DNA of 64,000 nucleotides from JABFRG01 sp046351415 (GCA_046351415.1 JAXLYO010000007.1:303557-367556), one strand, 5' to 3'. Positions 8,701-17,315 are shown, counted from the stretch's first letter. Translations and numbers: made by a program. Notes: generated from the letters alone by a model not told the origin.

Positions 8701-9531
8701 ACGAAGCGCGGCAAGGCACTCGTCATCGGCCTCGGGACGGGGGTTTCGAGTCGCACCATTCGCGAGGCAGGCTTCGAGAGCCTCGACGTCGCCGAACTCT
8801 CCGCAGACGTCGCCAACCTCACGAAGACGCACTTCTCGCATACGAACCACAAAGTTCTCGAGGCCCCCAACGTTCGCTTGCTCGTCACCGACGGGCGCAA
8901 TCACTTGCTCCTCACCGAGAACAAGTACGACCTCATCGCCATCGAGCTCTCGAGCATCTGGTTCGCGGGGGCCGCCTCCCTCTACAACCGAGAGTTCTAC
9001 GAGCTGGTCAATGCGCGACTCGGCGAAGGCGGCGTCCTCCAGCAGTGGATGCAGCTCCATCGACTCAGCGACAAGGACATCGCGAGCATCTTGACCACGG
9101 TGCGCGCTGTGTTCTCGAGGGCGTGGCTCTACTTCGTCGGAAACCAAGGCATCATCATCGCATGCAACCACGACTGCGATGCGCACCGCGAAGCCTTGGC
9201 GAAGCTGAATGCCACCAGCGACCTGAAAGACGCCCTCACCTTCTTCCAAGGGCGTGCCGACAACATTCTCACGCAGCGCATCCTCGACACGAAGGCGATC
9301 GATGCGTTTGTAAAGGATACCGCGGAGGGCCGGAACCTCGTCTCTACGGACGACAACCTGCTCCTCGAGTACAGCACGCCCAAGGGCAATGTGCGCCCCT
9401 ATGCCGAGTCCCTCCAGGAGAACGTGGAGCGCCTTCGGAAGTACACGCCCAGCAGTCCGTTCACGAGCACGCGTCTCACCCCGAACGACGTCCACCTCGA
9501 TACCCGCGATTCCGAAACGCCGGACGAGTGA
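5734..9531 (+). CDS. PAP2 domain fused to membrane spermidine-synthase-like protein
   Basis: 1265 residues from ATG 5734, preceded by GGGGG. The N-terminal multispanning part carries a PAP2/AUR1-type lipid phosphatase or phosphotransferase signature: CIPSLHTSW near residues 293-301 and GQHYIFD near 335-341, giving the two active-site His and the Asp. A second membrane module (from GFAGLVYEVVFAKEL onward) matches the N-terminus of the 1109-residue paralogue. The last third, from about residue 993 (ALVIGLGTGV), is a spermidine-synthase-like fold whose catalytic Asp site reads IELSSIWFAGAASLY, so Asp is Glu. It may modify a lipid or surface polymer. It heads the gene set that continues into two pilin-like genes 40 bp downstream. 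Confidence 0.85.
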   Translation: MSAHRIALLAGLLVFVLGEVLGWAGVTDYVHTTFRYFVKPGNPFFSSACLGSFLIYLWRKPRLSELVPVLVLGVSLEVALLLWRLDLWGLALQTGRLPLRNAKLDFWTVAYGAGVGLASAAALSTGGNALRLLLSGRVDEARGLGSSLASMAVIPMFIGFSGFFLHMTVMLHPGVIDPNILAAEAAYGIPTGFRVGQWCALYPKFNMLLGIVYLELPLALAIVYLAEKSRKVSLGRDALSSFIFIGFFGFLVYHACPVIGPRPYIQGWPWQWPSTSSLVFSTVYGASNDLRNCIPSLHTSWALLLYWHTRGTHLATRIFGALFLVFTLLATLGLGQHYIFDLVIAVPFSVAVRSAFARKIPWSADPKRYGFAFGVSVALTWLILVRAAPNLLLAAPWLVRVLTLLSVAGGWWFELGLYREEERLAADPSGLPRSASEYPGAIGPAKGSLAGVRGLLAAFAFSGFAGLVYEVVFAKELAHTFGSTAKASTTVLATYMGGLALGSFLGAKLVERYRHRALHLYAYAEAGVGVLCAVSPYGFKFVRNLYVSIAHGTDSSSPSLTGLQLGLGALVLLPPTVLMGMTMPALAAHLEAKRESLGRSIAVLYGANTLGAALGAIVTGYYLMPTLGIRNATWLAMGLNFAAALIGLALARLTKKETVEEDSREETEQAQREPDRAVLRVSLAVLTVGGFVTLALETIYIHLLAIVAGNSVYAFSLMLFAFLLGLGIGASIGRAWLSAGWSVRHGVIATQAALAAAILGGVFLWGGIPSYFGGFAGFAYTQEFAQREFVRFCVCAGAMLPVALAIGANYPLVMEWLTTADRPNKIRWMGRGMALNTLGNILGALAGTFVLMPMLGSLRALHALALLTLLLAAAALVFAKGGANPQKAPKGLSVAVFAPAIALLAVQPRSLDFTELSTGANVYFHAQAWGRVFDHAESADGGLTTVAESMRGDHRVKTLLTNGKFQGDDDPSGEMRAQLGFGMVPLAHTTKRGKALVIGLGTGVSSRTIREAGFESLDVAELSADVANLTKTHFSHTNHKVLEAPNVRLLVTDGRNHLLLTENKYDLIAIELSSIWFAGAASLYNREFYELVNARLGEGGVLQQWMQLHRLSDKDIASILTTVRAVFSRAWLYFVGNQGIIIACNHDCDAHREALAKLNATSDLKDALTFFQGRADNILTQRILDTKAIDAFVKDTAEGRNLVSTDDNLLLEYSTPKGNVRPYAESLQENVERLRKYTPSSPFTSTRLTPNDVHLDTRDSETPDE

Positions 9532-9571
9532 ATTGCGTGGGCGAGCGCCGTCGAAGCGCTCTTTCGCGCGT

Positions 9572-10177
9572 ATGACGAGGGTCGATTTCCTCGCTCGATC
9601 CGACTATGCTGTCATCGTGCTCCCCAACATTCGTTCGTCGACGCGTGGCATGTCCCTCGTCGAGGTTATGAATTTCCTCACGCTCGCGGCCGTCCTCGGA
9701 ACGCTGGCGATGGTCGGGGTCGCCAAGTATTTGCGTCACTCCAAGACGGCCGAGGCGGTAGGCACGCTGACTACGATTGGTAAGAGCGCCGCGGCTTTCT
9801 ACAATGCGTCCGATTCGACGCAGCCTCAAACCTCCATCCCGGCTGCCGCGCGCGCAATGCGTCACTTTCCACAGAGCGCCCTCACTCCCGTCCCGGAGGA
9901 CGCGAGCTTCCTCCGAGGAAAGCGCTATCGCAGCAGCTCTGGCGACTGGGCCAAAACCCCATGGCGCGAGCTCAATTTCTCGATGCCACAACCGCAGTAC
10001 TATCGCTACGACTTCCAGAGCAGCGGTGTCGGAGCGACCGGCGTAGCAACGGTCACGGCAGCGGGCGATCTCGATGGTGACGGAGAGACCTCGCTCTATT
10101 CGCTGAAGGTGACCCCCGACGCAAATCTCGACGCGCAGGTGGCGCCGAACGTCGAGATCAAGGACGGCGAGGAGTAG
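9572..10177 (+). CDS. Type IV pilin-like protein 2
   Basis: A prepilin-like protein with processing site TRG followed by MSLVEVMNFLTLAAVLG, with Glu at mature position 5. From ATG 9572 the leader is 26 residues; an in-frame GTG at 9617 would give an 11-residue leader, more usual for pilins. No clear ribosome site decides between them. Its mature sequence parallels the first pilin: KTAEAVGTLTTIGKSAAAFY, a GKRYRSSSGDW segment, PQYYRY, then AAGDLDGDGETS. It starts 40 bp after the PAP2 fusion gene and one base before the next pilin-like gene. Confidence 0.8.
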   Translation: MTRVDFLARSDYAVIVLPNIRSSTRGMSLVEVMNFLTLAAVLGTLAMVGVAKYLRHSKTAEAVGTLTTIGKSAAAFYNASDSTQPQTSIPAAARAMRHFPQSALTPVPEDASFLRGKRYRSSSGDWAKTPWRELNFSMPQPQYYRYDFQSSGVGATGVATVTAAGDLDGDGETSLYSLKVTPDANLDAQVAPNVEIKDGEE

Positions 10178-10178
10178 C

Positions 10179-10652
10179 ATGCGGGAAGGCCGTTTCAGCC
10201 TTCTCGAATGGAGCATCGGACTTTCCCTCTTGGGAACGGTTCTGGCCGTTGCCGTCCCCTCGTGCCTTCGAGATCTTCAAGCATCCCACCTTGCCGAGGC
10301 CACCAATGGCATTACGCGCATGGCGAACGCAGCGGTCGCTTACAAGGAAGCGCACGGACAGTTTCCGAAGAGCGCACCGCTCACTCCTACCGTCCCTCCT
10401 CGAGGCATGCTCCGCGAAGATCCGCCAGGGACTTGGGATCACCCAACATGGAAGGCGCTCGACTTTCGGGCCACACGCGAGGGCGTTCCCCACGCCTACT
10501 GTTTCCAGTTCGACAGCGACGAGAATGGGTTCCGGGCGCGGGCGCAAGGCGACCTCGATGGAGACGGCATTCTCTCGACCTTCGAACTCCGCGGCACGAG
10601 CAACCCTCCTCGCGTTCTCCCCGGCATGTTCGTCGATTCGGAGCTCGAATGA
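10179..10652 (+). CDS. Pilin-like protein 3 with atypical processing site
   Basis: 157 residues. The N-terminus MREGRFSLLEWSIGLSLLG resembles a prepilin, but an Arg sits between the expected Gly and Phe, so Glu would be at mature position 6 after Gly cleavage. Peptidase processing is uncertain. The C-terminus has the shared AQGDLDGDGILSTFEL module. GAGGAG lies just before ATG 10179. The stop codon overlaps the next start in an ATGA. It is probably a minor pilin or pseudopilin translated together with its neighbours. Confidence 0.75.
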   Translation: MREGRFSLLEWSIGLSLLGTVLAVAVPSCLRDLQASHLAEATNGITRMANAAVAYKEAHGQFPKSAPLTPTVPPRGMLREDPPGTWDHPTWKALDFRATREGVPHAYCFQFDSDENGFRARAQGDLDGDGILSTFELRGTSNPPRVLPGMFVDSELE

Positions 10653-11626
10653 ACACGAGCACGATCGTCCTCGTCTTCGTCTTCTTCGTCGTTCTGCCGG
10701 CATGCGTCTTCATTTTCGGTTTGCGCGAAGGCTTGCCTCTCCGTCGCCTCGCTCCCATTGCCGGTCTACTGCTGGCGGCCGAGTTTGGCGTCGTGAAGTT
10801 CCGCCCGGCGCTCGCGCTGGCGGAGCACAACGTGAAGCAGCGCGAGGACGTGATCTTGATTCCCCCGCCGACGGAGCTGAAGCTACTTTCTCTCGGCTAC
10901 ACGTCCGCGACGGTCGACTACCTCTGGGGAAAGACGCTCGTGGAGTACGGCATTCACAGCCTCGAGCAACGCCCGATCGATATCGTTCGGTACATCGACG
11001 CCATCATGGCCCTCGAACCCACGTATCGCCCGCTCTACATGTACGTCGACACGCTGCTCGTATTTCGACCGCCGCGGGGTACAGAAAACGATGCGCGGCT
11101 CGCGCGTGCCTATTACGAACGCGGCATCAAGGAGCGCCCCTTCGACCACGAAGTGTGGATGCACTACGGTCAGTTCGTCGCGTTTCTCGCGCCTTCGTTC
11201 CTCTCGTCGCCCGAAGAGGCCAACGCGTGGCGCCGAGACGGTGCCGAGGCCATTGCGCGTGCTGTAGAGCTCGGCGGCGACGCTGACCGCGCCCTCTCCG
11301 TGGCAGGTGTTCTTTCGCGATACGGTGCACGAGACGCCCGCATCAAACACCTCCAGAAAACCTATGCCCTCACCGATGACCCTCTTCTGCAGGCGCGCGT
11401 CATGGCCGAACTTTCCATGCTCCAGGCGACGAGCGACCAGGAAGACGAGCGAAAAGCTTTCGAGCGCGATCGCAAGAAGCATGCGCCCTACATGGGCACG
11501 ACGAGCTTTCTCGCGATCGGCCCATACCCCGAGCCTGCGCGCTGCGTCGGCATCGAGGGGCGATCGAAACCCGAGTGCGCCACCACCTTCCCGGACGCCC
11601 GTCTGCGACGTCGACTTTTGCGATAG
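10649..11626 (+). CDS. Membrane-anchored helical-repeat protein
   Basis: 325 residues, starting at ATG 10649 inside the ATGA overlap with pilin-like 3. One or two hydrophobic segments at the N-terminus (TIVLVFVFFVVLPACVFIFG) are followed by a soluble domain with TPR-like helical pairs (AIMALEPTYRPLYMYVDTL, LARAYYERGIKERP). The C-terminal part contains a Cys pair (ARCVGIEGRSKPECA). It is not assigned to a named family. Tight coupling suggests it works with the pilin-like proteins, for instance as an assembly scaffold. Confidence 0.7.
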   Translation: MNTSTIVLVFVFFVVLPACVFIFGLREGLPLRRLAPIAGLLLAAEFGVVKFRPALALAEHNVKQREDVILIPPPTELKLLSLGYTSATVDYLWGKTLVEYGIHSLEQRPIDIVRYIDAIMALEPTYRPLYMYVDTLLVFRPPRGTENDARLARAYYERGIKERPFDHEVWMHYGQFVAFLAPSFLSSPEEANAWRRDGAEAIARAVELGGDADRALSVAGVLSRYGARDARIKHLQKTYALTDDPLLQARVMAELSMLQATSDQEDERKAFERDRKKHAPYMGTTSFLAIGPYPEPARCVGIEGRSKPECATTFPDARLRRRLLR

Positions 11627-11647
11627 CCGCATGCTACGAGAGAGCGG

Positions 11648-12685
11648 ATGGATGTTGGCGCACTCCTCGTCGTTGGATTCGAAGGCAACTCGCTCCCAAC
11701 CCCGCTCGAAAAGGCGCTCCGCAGTGGAAAGCGTGGTGGGGTCATTCTGTTCCGCCGCAACTGCGTCGACGTCGCCCAGGTGGAAGCGCTTTGCAGCGCG
11801 ACACTCGCTTGCCACACGGGCCTAACGCCCATCGTATCGGTCGATCAAGAGGGAGGTCGCGTCGTTCGCCTGCGCGCACCGTGCCTCGCGGTTCCGCCAG
11901 CCCGAAAGGTGGGTAGCCGAGGCCCATCGTTCGTGGCGCGCGTCGCCGAAGCCCAAGCCAGAGAGTTGCGTGCGCTCGGCTTCAACCTGAACTTCGCCCC
12001 CGTCCTCGACATCCACACGAACGATGAAAACCCCATCATCGGGGATCGCGCGTACGGCACGACGGCTGAAGAAGTCGCGTCCCATACGGAGGCTTTCATT
12101 CGCGGAGCCCACACCGGCGGGATGCTCACGTGTGGGAAGCACTTTCCTGGGCACGGAGACACGTCACAAGACTCTCACCTCGTACTTCCAGTGCAACAAG
12201 CGTCACGCGAGCTCCTCATGGCCCGGGAGGTGGAACCCTTCCGCGCGGCCGTTCGCGCTGGCGTCGATTCGTTCATGAGCGCGCACGTCGTGTATCCGAG
12301 TCTTCATGAAGACACGCCCGCGACGCTCTCGCCTGAAATTGCGACACGTATTTTGCGAACGGAACTCGGCTTCGAAGGCGTCCTCTTCAGTGATGACCTC
12401 GAGATGAAGGCGCTGTCCGACGACACCGGCGCGAATGCGATCGCGGCCATCGCTGCGGGCTGTGATCTCCTCCTCGTTTGCGCGACCGAATCACGTCAAG
12501 AGGCGGCCTACGAGGCGCTCGCGAAAGAAGTCGAACGAAGCGAGGCCTTCCGCGCGCGAGTGAAGGAGGCTCTCTCGCGTGCCGAGCGCATGCGTCGTAG
12601 CATCCAACCTTGTCCTTCGCTCCAAGGGTTTCACTTGCTCGTGGAAGCGCATGCATCGTTGGCGAGCGAACTCGAGGCACTGTGA
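11648..12685 (+). CDS. nagZ: Glycoside hydrolase family 3 beta-N-acetylhexosaminidase (NagZ type)
   Basis: 345 residues, a usual NagZ length. It should remove N-acetylglucosamine from muropeptides during cell-wall recycling in the cytoplasm; no signal peptide is seen. The NagZ signature KHFPGHGDTSQDSH begins near residue 164, and the nucleophile Asp lies in SDDLEMKAL near residue 249. VDQEGGRVVRL is also typical. GAGAGAGCGG precedes ATG 11648. The stop codon overlaps the hutI start (GTGA), so the two are translationally coupled, although their pathways are unrelated. Confidence 0.93.
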   Translation: MDVGALLVVGFEGNSLPTPLEKALRSGKRGGVILFRRNCVDVAQVEALCSATLACHTGLTPIVSVDQEGGRVVRLRAPCLAVPPARKVGSRGPSFVARVAEAQARELRALGFNLNFAPVLDIHTNDENPIIGDRAYGTTAEEVASHTEAFIRGAHTGGMLTCGKHFPGHGDTSQDSHLVLPVQQASRELLMAREVEPFRAAVRAGVDSFMSAHVVYPSLHEDTPATLSPEIATRILRTELGFEGVLFSDDLEMKALSDDTGANAIAAIAAGCDLLLVCATESRQEAAYEALAKEVERSEAFRARVKEALSRAERMRRSIQPCPSLQGFHLLVEAHASLASELEAL

Positions 12686-13914
12686 AGACCGCCTACGTTG
12701 CCACTCGGCTCGTTACGTGCGACGGCAACCCGGGCGAGCTGGGCGTCGTCGAGAATGCGCTCCTGGTCGTCGAAAACGGGCTTATCGATTTCGTCGGCCC
12801 GCTCGACACCGCGCCGGCGGAGCTCCGGTCCTTGCCGCGAAAAGCCATCGGCAACGGCGTCGTCACACCAGGTCTCGTCGATGCCCACACGCATGCAGCA
12901 TGGACAGGCAACCGACACGAAGAATATGCCATGCGCATGGCGGGGGCCTCTTACGTAGAGATCGCCGCGGCAGGTGGCGGCATTCTATCGAGCCATCGTG
13001 CCATCGCTACCTCTGCAGATGATGAGCTCGCGAACGTGCTCTGCGCGCGACTCGCACGCATGGCATCGCTCGGCGTCACGACTGTCGAGGTAAAGAGCGG
13101 ATATGGCCTCACCGCAAACGAGGAGCGAAAACAACTTCGCGCAATCGCCTCGGCAGGGGCGCGCGCCGACCTGCCGCACGTGGTTCCTACCTTTCTCGCG
13201 CTCCACGCGCTGCCCCAAGAGGCGCGCCAGAACGATGCCGCAAGGGAGGCCTACGTCGCAGGTGTCGTTTCCGAGCTCTTGCCCGAGATCGCCGAAAGCA
13301 AGCTGGCGACCTTCGTCGATGCCTACGTAGATGCAAACGCGTTTTCGAGCGCAGAGGCCCGCACACTCGCGGAAGCCTCGAAGACAGCAGGCCTCGAGCT
13401 CCGCCTGCACGCAGGCCAATTTGCGGACATTGGCGCAGCGGAGCTCGCAGCAGAGTATGGCGCGGCGTCCGTCGACCACCTCGAACACCTCCCCAAGCGA
13501 GGAGCGGAGGCGCTTGCGCAAGCGAAGGTTGCCGCGGTGCTCCTTCCCCTCGCCTCCTTCACGCTCGGCCAGGCCCCGCCGCCAGTCGCACTGTTGCGCG
13601 AGGCGGGAGCATCCCTCGTCGTCGCGAGCGACGCAAACCCCGGCACCGCTCCCACGGAAAGCCTCCCACTGGCCATGGCTTTCGCCGTGCGAAGCTACGG
13701 AATGACGCCCACCGAAGTCCTGCTCGGTGCGACCAAGCATGCAGCACGTTCGCTCCGTTCCCCGCGAGGCGTGCTCCGAAGGGGCGCCCCAGCAGACTTC
13801 GTCGTATGGGACTTGCCGCACGAATTCGCCATCATCCAACCCTGGGGTACGAGCAAGACGAGCCTCGTCGTTCGTGACGGGATGACGATCTACGAAGCCG
13901 CTGCTCCCCGCTGA
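12682..13914 (+). CDS. hutI: Imidazolonepropionase
   Basis: 410 residues from GTG 12682, which overlaps the nagZ stop. It hydrolyses 4-imidazolone-5-propionate to N-formimino-glutamate in histidine degradation. The amidohydrolase metal motif DAHTHAAW lies near residues 67-74, with KSGYGLT, LRLHAGQF and SDANPGT further on, all as in HutI. No other hut gene is in the window. Its 3' end overlaps the convergent ABC permease gene by 25 bp. Confidence 0.93.
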   Translation: MKTAYVATRLVTCDGNPGELGVVENALLVVENGLIDFVGPLDTAPAELRSLPRKAIGNGVVTPGLVDAHTHAAWTGNRHEEYAMRMAGASYVEIAAAGGGILSSHRAIATSADDELANVLCARLARMASLGVTTVEVKSGYGLTANEERKQLRAIASAGARADLPHVVPTFLALHALPQEARQNDAAREAYVAGVVSELLPEIAESKLATFVDAYVDANAFSSAEARTLAEASKTAGLELRLHAGQFADIGAAELAAEYGAASVDHLEHLPKRGAEALAQAKVAAVLLPLASFTLGQAPPPVALLREAGASLVVASDANPGTAPTESLPLAMAFAVRSYGMTPTEVLLGATKHAARSLRSPRGVLRRGAPADFVVWDLPHEFAIIQPWGTSKTSLVVRDGMTIYEAAAPR

Positions 13915-14780
13915 AAGCGCGTGCCTGCAAGGCCGAGCGCCACGAGCGTGGCGACGTACGGAAGGGCCGTGAATACCTCGGACGGAAGATGAACCGTCCC
14001 TTGGAGCACGACCTGCATCGACTCGAGCACGGCGAACACCGTGCACGCGATGACTGCCGGCACGACGCGATGGCGCGCGAGAATGATCGCGGCGAGTGCA
14101 ATGAAACCGCGTCCCCCGCTCATTTGCGCTTGGAATTGGTGTTGGTCGAAGGCGAGCGCGACCCCGCCGAGCCCCGCAATGGCCGACCCCAAGGTTACGG
14201 CCATGACCTGCGTACGCGCGACGGGCACGCCGACGCCCTTTGCAGCGGTGGGGTTCTCTCCGCTCGCTCGAATGCGAAGGCCGAAGCGCGTCTTGGCGAT
14301 GAGCCACGCTGCGAACGCCCCGAGCGCGAGCACGAGAAGCAGCGGTGGCTCAGCGATCGTGCGGACGAGTGCCGATGCGCGTTCACCGTATCGAAAGGCA
14401 GGAACGGCGGGAGAATTGGCGCTCGATGCGTACCAGGCCCGAAGCAGAAATCGCGTCACACCGAGCGCGAGCAGGTTGAGGACGAGTCCGCTCAAGATGG
14501 CGTGAACACCGCGAACCGCGGACACGTACCCGTGCACGAATCCCATGCTCGCGCCAATGATGCCTCCGCACAGAAGCCCAAGCCAAGGGCTACCCGTCGC
14601 GACGTGCGTAGCGACCGCCGCGAACGCGCCGCCGAGCAGAATACCCTCTAGCCCTACATGCGCGATGCCGCTCCGCTCGCTCAAAATGCCCCCGAGCGCC
14701 GCGTACGTGTATGGAAGGCTCGCTCGAATCGTCTGGGCGAGCATCGTCTCGGAAAACAGCGCGGACAGGGCCGAACTCAT
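13890..14780 (-). CDS. ABC transporter permease, BMP/nucleoside type (second permease)
   Basis: 296 residues, almost entirely hydrophobic, of the branched-chain/BMP permease family that pairs with double ATPases for nucleoside or basic-membrane-protein uptake. Typical segments are ERSGIAHVGLEGILLGGAFAA and the cytoplasmic loop SGENPTAAKGVGVPVARTQ. The start overlaps the preceding permease's stop by 4 bp. It is last in the kinase-ATPase-permease-permease operon. Confidence 0.9.
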   Translation of the reverse strand: MSSALSALFSETMLAQTIRASLPYTYAALGGILSERSGIAHVGLEGILLGGAFAAVATHVATGSPWLGLLCGGIIGASMGFVHGYVSAVRGVHAILSGLVLNLLALGVTRFLLRAWYASSANSPAVPAFRYGERASALVRTIAEPPLLLVLALGAFAAWLIAKTRFGLRIRASGENPTAAKGVGVPVARTQVMAVTLGSAIAGLGGVALAFDQHQFQAQMSGGRGFIALAAIILARHRVVPAVIACTVFAVLESMQVVLQGTVHLPSEVFTALPYVATLVALGLAGTRFQRGAAAS

Positions 14781-15850
14781 GTCGCGCCTCCGGCTTTCTC
14801 GGCACCTGCGGAGGACACGGGTCCCGTCGGCGCCCCACCGAAGACGTCCGGTTTCGCGTCGGCAAGCGCGACGCCACCGATGGTAAGGGCCGTAAGAATC
14901 TGCATGATTTCGCGAGGCACGTACCCGTTGATGGCGAGGCCGCCCTGGTCGAGCGTACCGAACAGGAGGGCCGAGAGAATCATGAGAGAAGGCCGCCCCG
15001 CTCCGAGCATCGCGACAGCAATCCCCGTGAAACCCGCGCCTGCGCCAAGGCCTTGTTCGAAGTACCCCTTGTAACCGAAGACCGTCGCAGATGCCGCGAG
15101 CCCCGCGACGGCGCCGGAAAGCAGCATGGCCTGCAGCGTTCTCTTCCCGACGGCAATCTTCTGCACCTTACACACTTCTGCACCATGCCCAACGAGAGCC
15201 ATTTCGCGTCCCGCGAGGGTTCGGCGAAAATAGAGGGGCGCGCACACCGCCGCGGCAAGCGCGAGGACGAAGGCCACGCTCGCCGCACTTCCGTGAAAGA
15301 ACGAAAGGACCTTCGAAAGTCTCGGCAGGAGCGTCGATGCCGCCACGTCGGGCGTGCGAACCGTGCCTGTGAGTGCGACCCCGGAGGCGAGCAAGAACCC
15401 GACCAGGACGTCCGCCAGCCTGTTCGAGAGCAGAGTCGTGATGACTTCATGCGCGCCGAAGCGAACGCGGAGCACCGCTGGGAGCGCTGCAAAGGCACTC
15501 CCAGCACCCGCAGAGGCAAGAAGCGCGATTGGCACCGCCAAAGGCCACGGCGCCCACGAAAGCTTGGTTGCGACGACGGCCGCCACGATCGACCCCACGG
15601 CAAGTTGTCCTTCGGCACCGATGTTGAACAACCCGGCGCGTTTCGCGACATCGAAAGAGACCGCAGCGAAGAGCAAGGGCGTCGCTTTGAAGAGCACTTG
15701 CCCGATGCCGTAGCCGGTTCCCCAGGTGCCATTCAGAAGCAGGGTCGAGACGAACCACGGAGACGCGCCAGAAATGCGTACGAGGACCGCGAAGCAAAGA
15801 TAGATCGCGAGAAAGAGCGTTAGTAGCCTACGAATCGCGCCCTGGTTCAT
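14777..15850 (-). CDS. ABC transporter permease, BMP/nucleoside type (first permease)
   Basis: 357 residues, a multispanning membrane protein of the YufP/NupP-like permease family. The motif AGLFNIGAEGQLAVGSIVAA is characteristic, and RFGAHEVITTLLSNRLADVLVG matches the family's conserved loop. It overlaps both neighbours by 4 bp (stop to start), showing tight coupling. The expected BMP-type substrate-binding lipoprotein is not encoded nearby. Confidence 0.9.
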   Translation of the reverse strand: MNQGAIRRLLTLFLAIYLCFAVLVRISGASPWFVSTLLLNGTWGTGYGIGQVLFKATPLLFAAVSFDVAKRAGLFNIGAEGQLAVGSIVAAVVATKLSWAPWPLAVPIALLASAGAGSAFAALPAVLRVRFGAHEVITTLLSNRLADVLVGFLLASGVALTGTVRTPDVAASTLLPRLSKVLSFFHGSAASVAFVLALAAAVCAPLYFRRTLAGREMALVGHGAEVCKVQKIAVGKRTLQAMLLSGAVAGLAASATVFGYKGYFEQGLGAGAGFTGIAVAMLGAGRPSLMILSALLFGTLDQGGLAINGYVPREIMQILTALTIGGVALADAKPDVFGGAPTGPVSSAGAEKAGGAT

Positions 15851-17310
15851 GCGTGCGTTCCTTCGGCCTCGGAACGGACCATCGCGCGCCCCAGGTCCTC
15901 GTCGGAGGCGTCTCGAGGAAACGTCCCTACGACGCGTCCTTCGCGGAGCACGAAGATGCGCGTCGCGAGCTCGCGAAGCTCGTCGAGATCGGAGCTGACG
16001 ACGACCACGCCCGCACCTTCACTTCGTGCGGCCAGGATGGCCGAACGTATGTGCGCCGCCGCGCCCACGTCGACCCCACGCGTAGGATGGGCAAGGACGA
16101 GCACCTTGCCGTTGTGACCAAGCCGAGCCATTCCGCGCGCCATGACGAGCTTCTGTTGGTTGCCGCCGGAGAGCGCCCCCGCTTTCTCGTCGAGGAGCTT
16201 TTCGAGGCCCGCGGGAGCGACGCGCCTCTCGGCCTCGCTCCGGAGAGCGCGTTCGTCGAGCACACCCGCCTTCGAGAACTTCGCGTGCTCCCCGAGCACA
16301 GCGTTATCCAAGATGGAGGCCTCCAGGAGGATTTCCTCTCGATGACGGTCACCAAAGACCGTGACGGGCGCCCCGCCCTCGGTCTCGAGGGTGCCCGACG
16401 TGAGTGGCACGTACCCCGAGAGCGCGTGAATGAGCTCGCGCTGCCCGTTTCCGTCGACTCCCGCAACCCCCACGACTTCGCCTGCATGGAGATCGAGGTC
16501 GAACCCTTCCAAGGCGGTTCCCACGGTCACTCCCTTCGCCCGCAAGACGACCTCGCGACTCGGGCTTTCCGTGAGTTCAGGCAAGGTGTGAGGTGTATCG
16601 CCCATCATCGACCGGAGCACGTCTTCGACGGGCTCTCCGTGCACGTGCGGGCGCTCGAACACCATCTTGCCTTTGCGGAGGACCGAGATGAAGTCCGCGT
16701 GCCGCTCGACTTCGGAGAGCTTGTGCGTCACCACGACGACCCCCAGCCCTTCCTGCACGAGGCCTCGGAGGCGCTCGTAGAGCTTCTCGGACTCGATGGG
16801 TGAGAGGACCGCCGTAGGTTCGTCGAGAACGAGGATCTTCGCGTCGAACAGAAGAGCTCTTGCGAGCTCGAGGCGCTGCTGTTCCCCCACGCTGAGCGCG
16901 GAACAAGGAACGTGGAGTGGCACGCGCATTCCCAATTGGGAGAGGCGGGCCTCGAGTTTCGAGCGCACGTTCGCGAGATCGAGAACGAACGGGCCGCCGA
17001 GCGCGAGGGCGGCGTTCTCGACGGCGCTGAGCGACGAGATCAGGGCAAAGTGCTGCTCCACCATCGCGAGCCCATGCTCGCGCACACGAGTCGTCGAATG
17101 CGGCTTCGCTTCTACGCCATCGTAGGTCACTGTCCCTTCGTCTGGCGTGAGGAGCCCGGCAAAGATACGCAGAATCGTCGATTTTCCTGCGCCATTTTCA
17201 CCGCACACGGCATGCAGGCGACCGCTCTCCAACGTGAGGGAGACGCGGTCGACGGCGCGCACGTGGTTCTCGCCACAGAACTTCGTGACTCCCCGCGCTT
17301 CCGCCTTCAT
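15847..17310 (-). CDS. ABC transporter ATPase with two nucleotide-binding domains, BMP/sugar type
   Basis: 487 residues from ATG 17310; longer upstream extensions look non-coding. The first domain has Walker A GENGAGKST, signature LSVGEQQRLELARAL and Walker B ILVLDEPTAVL. The second has the degenerate Walker A GVDGNGQREL, signature ALSGGNQQKLVMARG and VLVLAHPTRGVDVGA, the standard asymmetry of this class. It should energise the two downstream permeases. The start lies 5 bp after the kinase stop. Confidence 0.92.
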   Translation of the reverse strand: MKAEARGVTKFCGENHVRAVDRVSLTLESGRLHAVCGENGAGKSTILRIFAGLLTPDEGTVTYDGVEAKPHSTTRVREHGLAMVEQHFALISSLSAVENAALALGGPFVLDLANVRSKLEARLSQLGMRVPLHVPCSALSVGEQQRLELARALLFDAKILVLDEPTAVLSPIESEKLYERLRGLVQEGLGVVVVTHKLSEVERHADFISVLRKGKMVFERPHVHGEPVEDVLRSMMGDTPHTLPELTESPSREVVLRAKGVTVGTALEGFDLDLHAGEVVGVAGVDGNGQRELIHALSGYVPLTSGTLETEGGAPVTVFGDRHREEILLEASILDNAVLGEHAKFSKAGVLDERALRSEAERRVAPAGLEKLLDEKAGALSGGNQQKLVMARGMARLGHNGKVLVLAHPTRGVDVGAAAHIRSAILAARSEGAGVVVVSSDLDELRELATRIFVLREGRVVGTFPRDASDEDLGRAMVRSEAEGTHA

Positions 17311-17315
17311 GCGCT

